Shown here: positions 1 through 5,055 of the stretch, piece after piece
Layout of the letters: each line of letters starts with the position of its first letter
How positions within the stretch are numbered: the first letter of the stretch is position 1
Source of the DNA: Fidelibacterota bacterium UBA1611
Lineage (GTDB): Bacteria; Fidelibacterota; Marinisomatia; Marinisomatales; UBA1611
Assembly (NCBI GenBank): GCA_002321855.1
Contig: DCMX01000055.1
Span: 1 to 5,055, forward strand
Direction of reading: 5' to 3'
DNA length: 5,055 nt
Translations under genes and position numbers: made by a program
The notes under the pieces: generated by a model
Seen by the model: the letters and a program-made list of their open reading frames with translations, nothing else
Told to the model about the DNA's origin: nothing
Databases searched by the model: none

Positions 1-530
1 CCAGGATCTCTAAGCAATTGGAATATAGGTATTTCATCTACCCGCAATAAATATCCTATCAAGATCATGATAGAAAGAGAAAGTATCACAACCAAAACTT
101 CAAAAAAATAAGGATCATTTTCATTTTCATATTCAATCTGGGTAAATAATCTATACATATCTTTATTATGAATAGGACGTAATAGTCTTGCAATATACAT
201 TCCTGCTGGGAATAAGAAGTAAAATAGAATTACTGATACAAAAAATGGTATCTCGCTTGGATCATCCTTGATCGCAAGTATATATATTGATGGAACCGCA
301 ATGAATACAGTATATGTTGCTATGATAGAAGAAGGAATAGAAGCAATCCTGATACCACTAAAACCGAGAACCAACCTATCTTTATAGGTTAGAAAAATAT
401 AGAATAATATTGACAGGATCAATGAGCTTGCTGGAAGAACCAGTTCATCCGTCATCCACACAAGAGATATAAGGAATAATAATGGCAAAAAGAAAAGTAA
501 TAATCGATCAATATTCCAATCTTTTAACAT
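1..530 (-). CDS. Probable oligosaccharide repeat-unit polymerase (Wzy-like), N-terminal part, cut by left edge
   Basis: An open frame of 176 complete codons runs from an ATG at 530-528 off the left edge with no stop. An in-frame TAA lies upstream in the 45-base gap, no other usual start follows it, and an AAGG Shine-Dalgarno sits 6 bases before the ATG, so this start is well supported. The product is very hydrophobic. Likely membrane segments lie near residues 10-26, 35-49, 62-87, 96-117 and 143-162, with a polar, acidic stretch at about 118-142 (RPIHNKD...EYENEND). After the last helix comes VDEIPIFQLLRDPG (164-177). An 'IP(L/I)F..L...PG' stretch after a membrane helix recalls inner-membrane Wzy-type polymerases that join lipid-linked repeat units in the periplasm. 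Family membership is inferred from this motif, the topology and the position next to the wzz and wza genes. A ligase or other multi-pass polysaccharide protein cannot be excluded because the C-terminal part is missing. Confidence 0.72.
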   Translation of the reverse strand, partial: MLKDWNIDRLLLFFLPLLFLISLVWMTDELVLPASSLILSILFYIFLTYKDRLVLGFSGIRIASIPSSIIATYTVFIAVPSIYILAIKDDPSEIPFFVSVILFYFLFPAGMYIARLLRPIHNKDMYRLFTQIEYENENDPYFFEVLVVILSLSIMILIGYLLRVDEIPIFQLLRDP

Positions 531-536
531 TAAAAG

Positions 537-542
537 CCTTAA
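537..542 (-). promoter_or_regulatory. Ribosome binding site of the Wzy-like gene
   Basis: On the minus strand TTAAGG ends 6 bases before the ATG at 530. This is a good Shine-Dalgarno core at normal spacing and supports that start in the 45-base gap after the chain-length gene. It suggests that this gene is initiated independently and is not simply coupled to the gene before it. Confidence 0.6.
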
Positions 543-575
543 ACCAAAAGGTGTGTGAACAACCTCTTAAAGATA

Positions 576-1940
576 TTAATTAGCAGTAATCTTTTTCCAG
601 CGATTCAGAAAATGTAAATAATACATTGAGATTACTAACGAAAAAGTAAACCCAATAATCACAATTCTAGCCCTTGCCGGTTTATATTTTAGTTCTGGTA
701 TTTTCCCCTTATCAAGAACCTGTACTGTTGGGGTATTTTTTGCTTCCTGGATCTTCGCATCTTCATACTGCTGTGTAAGAAAAGTGAATAAAGTATTTTG
801 TATTTCAACTTCTCTTGTCAAACGCATTAATTGTATGCCTAGCTCCGGTACTTCTGAAAAGCTTGGAAAAAGTTTATCCTGATCAGAAATATTATATCCA
901 TATTCCATTTCGTTTAATTTTATTTTCAATTCTTTTATTTCATTATTCAGCCTTACAACATTAGGATGATTAGGATTCAGCGTCTTGGTAAGAACTCCCA
1001 ATTGAACTTCGCTCGCTAATTGTTGTGCTTTGATTGCAGACGCCGCCTGAATTGCGGCATTGGTTTGTTCCGGTAGTGAAATCATTTTATGATCTTCTTG
1101 AAAAATCTTGAAATTCTCTTCTGCATTTTTGAGGTCTACAATATTCTGTCGATACCGTTTTTCAATAAATAGCCGCTGAAATGATGCCTTTTCTATTTTC
1201 AATCCCTTGTTCACTGCATCAAGTTGATCAATAAAATAATTAGCCATACTGGCACTCATTTGTCTTGCATTTAATTCCTCTTCTTCTGGATGAAACCACC
1301 CAGTAGAAACATTTACAGAAGTTGTTATGGTCCCTTCTTCTTGTATTTCAATATTCACATTCTCTCTTAATGACTCTAATGCTCTCTCAACATTATCACT
1401 TTGATAAAAATCAATTAATCCAAATTCGTGTATTACAGATTCCATTACGGTTCGGCTTTTTAGTATAGCCATAAAATCCATGCTCTCATCTTTCCCGCCT
1501 TGCATTAAACTGCCAAAAGGCATTTGCTGAGATAATGCACCCAAGATCCCTGATTGATCATCTGATGATGGATGCATTAGTACAGCTGTAGAGCGAAATG
1601 TCTTTGGCATAATTAATGAAAAAATGATCGCAGACAGGGAGACAATAAAAACATTACGCAGAATAAGGTGCCTTTCATTCCAAAAGATACTAACTAATAA
1701 AGGCATGCTGATCTCATCATTTACATAATTGCTTTCAAAAGATTGCAATGGATTTGCCCTTAACAATAAATCATCAAGAGCACCATATTTTTTTAGGTCA
1801 CCTATACGGTTTCGAAGTGTTTTTTCCTTAAAACCATACTGTTGGGCTATTAATTTCCTTGAACTAGGATTATCAACAATATCAGGGTGTTTTTTAATCA
1901 ATTCTAGGATGGTCTTTTCGTGTGTGGTCAGCTTCATCAC
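576..1940 (-). CDS. Wzz-type chain-length determinant / polysaccharide co-polymerase with N-terminal HTH-like segment
   Basis: This inner-membrane protein of 454 residues probably sets polymer length in Wzy-dependent polysaccharide assembly. Two membrane helices bracket a large periplasmic region: about residues 92-111, followed by the family-typical KTFRSTAVLMHP (113-124), and about 425-445, preceded by a proline-containing stretch PELKYKPAR (415-423). The middle part is rich in predicted coiled helix (roughly 240-350), and the LTREVEIQNTLFTFL segment (374-388) resembles the GNVR region of GumC/Wzz proteins. No Walker motifs or tyrosine-kinase domain follow the second helix, so any partner kinase is encoded elsewhere. 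The odd part is the N-terminus: about 90 residues precede the first helix, where typical Wzz proteins have a short tail, and residues 5-58 look like a helix-turn-helix. The start is either the GTG at 1940, directly after the wza TAA stop, or the ATG at 1937 (453 residues). I favour the ATG. No clear Shine-Dalgarno is visible, so translation is probably coupled to wza. Confidence 0.88.
   Translation of the reverse strand: MMKLTTHEKTILELIKKHPDIVDNPSSRKLIAQQYGFKEKTLRNRIGDLKKYGALDDLLLRANPLQSFESNYVNDEISMPLLVSIFWNERHLILRNVFIVSLSAIIFSLIMPKTFRSTAVLMHPSSDDQSGILGALSQQMPFGSLMQGGKDESMDFMAILKSRTVMESVIHEFGLIDFYQSDNVERALESLRENVNIEIQEEGTITTSVNVSTGWFHPEEEELNARQMSASMANYFIDQLDAVNKGLKIEKASFQRLFIEKRYRQNIVDLKNAEENFKIFQEDHKMISLPEQTNAAIQAASAIKAQQLASEVQLGVLTKTLNPNHPNVVRLNNEIKELKIKLNEMEYGYNISDQDKLFPSFSEVPELGIQLMRLTREVEIQNTLFTFLTQQYEDAKIQEAKNTPTVQVLDKGKIPELKYKPARARIVIIGFTFSLVISMYYLHFLNRWKKITAN
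1767..1931 (-). other. HTH-like domain at the N-terminus of the Wzz-type protein
   Basis: Residues 4-58 of the chain-length protein read as three helices: THEKTILELIKKHP (6-19), SSRKLIAQQYGF (26-37) and KEKTLRNRIGDLKKYGAL (38-55). The second and third have the pattern of a helix-turn-helix: an 'LIAQQYGF' positioning helix, a glycine turn, then a basic helix with 'KTLRNRI..LKKYG' like the recognition helix of bacterial regulators. The spacing and the closing 'LKKYGAL' resemble winged-helix regulators. The segment lies before the first membrane helix and so should be cytoplasmic. DNA binding is an inference; the same fold is also used for protein-protein contacts. Confidence 0.6.
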
Positions 1941-2939
1941 TTATTTTGATTGAATGGCCAAATAAGTAAGCACAAATGATGTAAATGCCGTTACTGTCTG
2001 GAGTAAACTATTTTTCCCAAAAAGAATATTCAGCGTACTCTCTGGAACAAAGATCTGATCACCGGGAAAAACAATGGATTCCAGATCAGCAGCTTGTTTT
2101 TTGCCACTTCGAATTAAATATGCCTTGCTATAATTGCCGATCTCAGACACCCCACCAGCCAATCCTATATAATCTTGCAAACTATATCCCGGAAAATAAT
2201 TTATTGCACCTGGTTCCATGACAAATCCAGTAACAATAACTGGCATTTTTTTAAATGTATCATATATTTGTTCTTTGTGCTCATCGATATAGGGTACTGA
2301 TACAAGATCACCTTCTTTTAGGATTGGATTATCATTTAGTGATCCAGTATTAATATAGTTCGCCAGTGAAACAATTATGCTATTTTCACTTTTCCTTTTA
2401 ATCAGAATCTCCTTTTCATTAGCATACCGATGTAATCCTCCAATAACCTCAATTGCCTCATCCAGTCTAGTTAACGCAGAAATTTTTGCAAATCCTGCAT
2501 TATTAACTGCTCCGGTGATTTGTACTTTGAAGGTTCTAATATTAATTAGTGAAATATCGATTCGTGCGTTCTGAAATGTCTCGCTGATCCGATGTTTTAG
2601 AATATCTATGGCTGTAATAAGTGTTAACCCGGAAATCTTCTCAGATCCCACACCTGGTATCAGTAAATCGCCAGTCGGACCAACAGTAACATTAAAATAC
2701 ATATTTCCCATAGCATCGATATTGACGCCGAATATATCACCAGGCCCTACAATATATTCATTAGGGTCTATAACTTGTTCGAGAACGGGGGGTATTATTT
2801 CAAGTTTGTCAGGCCCTAATTCGATAACAGTTTTTTCTTTAGCACGGTTTTCAAACCGGCCATACTGATTTTCTATTTGTGCCCGGGCTGTGCCCGATAC
2901 TATAGATATGGCAATCATTATATGCCAGATCTCTTTCAT
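1941..2939 (-). CDS. Wza-type polysaccharide export protein with SLBB domains
   Basis: This protein of 332 residues is a likely periplasmic and outer-membrane component of the channel that carries the finished polymer out of the cell. A signal peptide is visible at residues 1-20, with hydrophobic IMIAISIVSG and a signal peptidase I type site TARA before Gln21. The polysaccharide export domain starts at EYIVGPGD (61-68) and runs to about 135. Two SLBB-like beta-grasp domains follow: FKVQITGAVNNAG...IEVIGGL (137-169, extending to about 183) and PVIVTGFVMEPGAI...YIGLAGGV (233-264, extending to about 300). A hydrophobic helix, SLLQTVTAFTSFVLTYLAI (311-329), ends the protein and may be the outer-membrane-spanning part. 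It lacks the lipobox cysteine of E. coli Wza and is somewhat shorter than that protein (about 380 residues). The ATG start is backed by an AGGA site 5 bases upstream. It lies 12 bases after rmlA and directly abuts the chain-length gene, which fits a shared export and polymerisation role. Confidence 0.9.
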   Translation of the reverse strand: MKEIWHIMIAISIVSGTARAQIENQYGRFENRAKEKTVIELGPDKLEIIPPVLEQVIDPNEYIVGPGDIFGVNIDAMGNMYFNVTVGPTGDLLIPGVGSEKISGLTLITAIDILKHRISETFQNARIDISLINIRTFKVQITGAVNNAGFAKISALTRLDEAIEVIGGLHRYANEKEILIKRKSENSIIVSLANYINTGSLNDNPILKEGDLVSVPYIDEHKEQIYDTFKKMPVIVTGFVMEPGAINYFPGYSLQDYIGLAGGVSEIGNYSKAYLIRSGKKQAADLESIVFPGDQIFVPESTLNILFGKNSLLQTVTAFTSFVLTYLAIQSK

Positions 2940-2944
2940 GGTAG

Positions 2945-2948
2945 TCCT
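2945..2948 (-). promoter_or_regulatory. Ribosome binding site of the Wza-type gene
   Basis: AGGA on the minus strand lies 5 bases before the ATG at 2939, inside the 12-base gap after the rmlA stop codon. It fixes the start that carries the signal peptide. Confidence 0.6.
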
Positions 2949-2951
2949 AAA

Positions 2952-3824
2952 TTATTTATCTAATAATCTACGTAAATATTTTCCATAATCATTGGGTAGA
3001 TTTTTTCTTAATTGTTCAATCTCATTAATACCAATGAACCCATTATTATAAGCTATTTCTTCTAAACAAGCAATTTTTAATCCCTGCCTATCTTCAATTG
3101 TTTTAATAAAATTTGATGCATCATTCATAGCCCTTACCGTGCCCGTATCTAACCAAGCAAATCCCCTTCCCATTATTTCCACTTTCAATTTATTCTTTCG
3201 CAAAAAATACTGGTTTATAGAAGTGATTTCAAGCTCACCTCGAGCTGATGGTTTCAATTTTTTTGCTACATCTACAACATCATGTGTATAGAAATATAAA
3301 CCAACCACTGCGTAATTCGACACAGGCGAGTCTGGTTTTTCCGCAATACTTGTAACTTTTCCATCATTACCAAACCCAACCACTCCGTACCGTTCCGGGT
3401 TCTTGACAGCATACCCAAAAACCACTGAATCCCTTTTGGAATTAACTGTTTGAATACTATTTCTCAGTAATTCTACCAGCCCGTGACCAAAAAAGATATT
3501 ATCACCCAATATCAGCGCAACATCTTTTCCATCAATAAATTCTTCTCCCAGAATGAAAGCCTGGGCCAAACCATCAGGTGACGGCTGTATTTTATAGGAA
3601 ATATTTAAACCAAGATGGCTGCCATTACTAAAAAGTTGCTCAAATCTTGGTGTATCTTCCGGTGTGGAGATTATCAGAATATCTCTTATTCCAGCTAACA
3701 TTAATGTAGATAGCGGATAATAGATCATAGGTTTATCATATATAGGTAATAATTGTTTTGAAACAGCTTGGGTAATCGGATATAAGCGGGTACCGGTTCC
3801 ACCAGCTAATATAATTCCTTTCAT
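2952..3824 (-). CDS. rmlA: Glucose-1-phosphate thymidylyltransferase (RmlA/RfbA)
   Basis: This enzyme joins glucose-1-phosphate and dTTP to give dTDP-glucose and pyrophosphate, the first step of dTDP-deoxysugar synthesis in the cytoplasm. At 290 residues it has the usual length of the RmlA family. The nucleotide-binding signature LAGGTGTRLYP is at 6-16, followed by SKQLLPIYDKPMIYYPLS (22-39) with the conserved lysine Lys23. Further signatures are QPSPDGLAQAF (80-90), the metal-binding LGDNIFFGHG with Asp108, AEKP (161-164), GELEIT (196-201) and WLDTG (224-228) with a second acidic residue, Asp226. All expected key residues are present, and the family's C-terminal helical tail ends in YGKYLRRLLDK. 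The ATG start overlaps the rmlB stop in an ATGA, indicating translational coupling; only a weak GGGG lies upstream. The product feeds RmlB, encoded just before it. Feedback inhibition by dTDP-rhamnose is known for the family but cannot be read from this sequence. Confidence 0.97.
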   Translation of the reverse strand: MKGIILAGGTGTRLYPITQAVSKQLLPIYDKPMIYYPLSTLMLAGIRDILIISTPEDTPRFEQLFSNGSHLGLNISYKIQPSPDGLAQAFILGEEFIDGKDVALILGDNIFFGHGLVELLRNSIQTVNSKRDSVVFGYAVKNPERYGVVGFGNDGKVTSIAEKPDSPVSNYAVVGLYFYTHDVVDVAKKLKPSARGELEITSINQYFLRKNKLKVEIMGRGFAWLDTGTVRAMNDASNFIKTIEDRQGLKIACLEEIAYNNGFIGINEIEQLRKNLPNDYGKYLRRLLDK

Positions 3825-4885
3825 TTGCTAATGACCCCGAGCCGTTCCTGCTTGTAAGTATTGTTGCTAATATCTTCCCACCATTGTCGATTATCAAGAT
3901 ACCAATTAATGGTCTTTCGCAACCCGGTCTCAAAGGTTTCCTTTGGCCTCCAAAAAAGATCCTTTTTAATCTTGCTGGAATCGATAGCATAACGCAAATC
4001 ATGCCCAGGTCGATCTTTTACAAATAAAATTAAATCATTGTAAGATGTCCCATTACTTCGTGGAAAAATCTCATCCAGAATCCTACAAATCATCTTTACA
4101 ACTTGGATATTTTTTACTTCATTATTTCCACCGATATTATAGGTTTGTCCCACCTCCCCTTTACCTAAAACAGTAGTAATAGCATCGCAGTGATCCTTAA
4201 CAAATAACCAATCACGTACATTCATACCTTCACCATATACTGGTAAAGGTTTTTCATACAAACAATTTATCACCATAAGAGGAATCAATTTTTCTGGAAA
4301 TTGATATGGCCCATAATTATTGGAACAATTTGTGATTAAGGTTGGTAATCCATATGTTCGGTGCCAAGCCCTAGCTAAGTGGTCTGACCCCGCTTTCGAT
4401 GCAGAATAAGGTGAACTCGGATCATAAGCTGTTTGCTCAGTGAACTTTCCATTCTGACCTAATGAACCATAAACTTCATCAGTTGATACATGAATAAATC
4501 GAAAATCATCATTGCCCCCATTATCTAAAAATCGTCTGGTCTCTTCAAGCAAGACCATCGTACCAACTAAGTTGGTTTCAATAAACTTCTCAGGACCATC
4601 AATGGAACGATCTACATGACTTTCTGCAGCAAAATTTATTAATACAGCAGGCTGTTCACTCTCAAAAATATTTTTTAATAATTTCTTATCACAAATATCA
4701 CCTTTGACAAAACGGTACCGTGTTTTATCAATTCCATTCAAATTATTAGTGTTTCCAGCGTAGGTCAATTTATCTAAGTTAACTACATTATACTGATTCG
4801 ACTGATCAAGTACATAACGAATGAAATTGGACCCAATGAACCCACAACCGCCCGTAACTAATATTATATTGTTTTCTTTGATCAT
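3821..4885 (-). CDS. rmlB: dTDP-glucose 4,6-dehydratase (RmlB/RfbB)
   Basis: This is an NAD-dependent short-chain dehydrogenase/reductase enzyme that converts dTDP-glucose to dTDP-4-keto-6-deoxyglucose, the second step of dTDP-rhamnose synthesis. At 354 residues it has the normal family length. The Rossmann motif VTGGCGFIGSNF is at 10-21, with NLDKLTYAGN (36-45) just after it, and INFAAESHVDRSI at 83-95. The catalytic trio Thr135-Asp136-Glu137 lies in VSTDEVYG, and Tyr160 and Lys164 form the YxxxK pair in SPYSASKAGSDH. The substrate-binding stretches NNYGPYQFPEKLIP, RDWLFVKDHCDAI and DRPGHDLRYAID follow in order, as in characterised RmlB. Both ends are ATGA overlaps, with rmlC upstream and rmlA downstream, so the three sugar genes are probably translated in a coupled way. 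No clear Shine-Dalgarno precedes the ATG. Nothing is broken or missing. Confidence 0.97.
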   Translation of the reverse strand: MIKENNIILVTGGCGFIGSNFIRYVLDQSNQYNVVNLDKLTYAGNTNNLNGIDKTRYRFVKGDICDKKLLKNIFESEQPAVLINFAAESHVDRSIDGPEKFIETNLVGTMVLLEETRRFLDNGGNDDFRFIHVSTDEVYGSLGQNGKFTEQTAYDPSSPYSASKAGSDHLARAWHRTYGLPTLITNCSNNYGPYQFPEKLIPLMVINCLYEKPLPVYGEGMNVRDWLFVKDHCDAITTVLGKGEVGQTYNIGGNNEVKNIQVVKMICRILDEIFPRSNGTSYNDLILFVKDRPGHDLRYAIDSSKIKKDLFWRPKETFETGLRKTINWYLDNRQWWEDISNNTYKQERLGVISK

Positions 4886-5055
4886 TTGAAATTAGTTAAA
4901 TATTTCTGGTCTTTCAGAAAAGGCAGTTTTTTATCCTTTGCAGATAAGATTGGTGTCGCGATGCCCCAGGGAATATTAAGATCTGGATCACTCCAGTTTA
5001 TTCCAAACTGATCATCAGGAACATATTTATCAGTACACAGATATTCCACTACAGC
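4882..5055 (-). CDS. rmlC: dTDP-4-dehydrorhamnose 3,5-epimerase (RmlC), C-terminal 57 residues
   Basis: The frame enters at the right edge and ends at a TGA (4884-4882) that overlaps the rmlB ATG. The 57 residues match the end of RmlC: VVEYLCTDKYVPDDQFGINW, then the family-typical SDPDLNIPWG and PILSAKDKKLPFL, and a short tail ending KYLTNFK. From memory of the family, the tyrosine in VEYLCTD and the aspartate in SAKD fall where active-site residues lie. RmlC epimerises C3 and C5 of dTDP-4-keto-6-deoxyglucose, the product of RmlB, to give dTDP-4-keto-L-rhamnose. The start and the cupin core lie outside the window. A related 3- or 5-epimerase with a different product remains possible, but a complete rmlCBA set next to a polymer export module favours rhamnose synthesis. 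Confidence 0.88.
   Translation of the reverse strand, partial: AVVEYLCTDKYVPDDQFGINWSDPDLNIPWGIATPILSAKDKKLPFLKDQKYLTNFK

Noticed and set aside
531..575. Possible weak hairpin (AGGT/ACCT on the minus strand, followed by a short T run) in the 45-base gap before the Wzy-like gene.
   Set aside because: The stem is only about four base pairs and the T run is four bases, too weak for an intrinsic terminator. Continued transcription into the polymerase gene is the better reading.
1729..1953. Plus-strand open frame of 74 codons opposite the start of the chain-length gene.
   Set aside because: It lies entirely antisense to well-supported coding sequence, has no recognisable domain, and its composition is what the reverse of the HTH region would give.
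2048..2094. Inverted CTGATC / GATCAG pair spaced by roughly 25-30 bases.
   Set aside because: Six-base arms inside coding sequence are expected by chance, and no flanking structure supports a regulatory role.
1985..2868. Three plus-strand open frames (1985-2221, 2377-2574, 2608-2868) opposite the export gene.
   Set aside because: All are antisense shadows of the Wza-type gene, whose signal peptide and SLBB motifs establish the minus strand as coding.
2881..2888. GC-rich palindrome GCCCGGGC within AT-rich DNA.
   Set aside because: It lies inside the coding sequence for the signal-peptide cleavage region (GTARA) of the export protein and is explained by glycine, alanine and arginine codons. 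Eight bases is not enough to propose a site.
3736..4002. Minus-strand open frame of 88 codons across the rmlB/rmlA junction.
   Set aside because: It overlaps two enzymes with complete catalytic motifs in another frame and shows no family features of its own.

Overview
The window is a stretch of a surface-polysaccharide (O-antigen, capsule or exopolysaccharide) locus. It holds six genes, all on the minus strand, so transcription runs from right to left. The DNA is AT-rich. An outer-membrane export protein (Wza type) implies a diderm bacterium. Gene content and protein style would fit a Bacteroidota, Ignavibacteria or Marinimicrobia-like lineage, but the sequence does not settle this and the placement is only a guess.

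In transcription order the genes are: the 3' end of rmlC (5055-4882, cut by the right edge), rmlB (4885-3821), rmlA (3824-2952), a Wza-type polysaccharide export protein (2939-1941), a Wzz-type chain-length determinant / polysaccharide co-polymerase with an unusual N-terminal helix-turn-helix-like segment (1940 or 1937 to 576), and the 5' part of a multi-pass membrane protein that looks like an oligosaccharide repeat-unit polymerase (530-1, cut by the left edge). The last gene was read directly from the sequence. Spacing is very tight: 4-base ATGA overlaps at rmlC/rmlB and rmlB/rmlA, 12 bases before wza, no gap between wza and wzz, and 45 bases before the polymerase. This looks like one operon. 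No internal promoter or terminator is evident, and no gene-free stretch exceeds 45 bases.

Together the genes cover two steps. RmlA, RmlB and RmlC turn glucose-1-phosphate and dTTP into dTDP-4-keto-6-deoxy-sugar intermediates on the way to dTDP-L-rhamnose; the final reductase RmlD is not in the window. The Wzy-like, Wzz-like and Wza-like proteins would polymerise, set the chain length of, and export a polymer that probably contains rhamnose or a related deoxysugar.

The most interesting point is the Wzz-like protein. About 90 residues, including a convincing HTH-like segment, precede its first membrane helix and would lie in the cytoplasm. This suggests a membrane-tethered DNA-binding or protein-docking module built into a polysaccharide co-polymerase.
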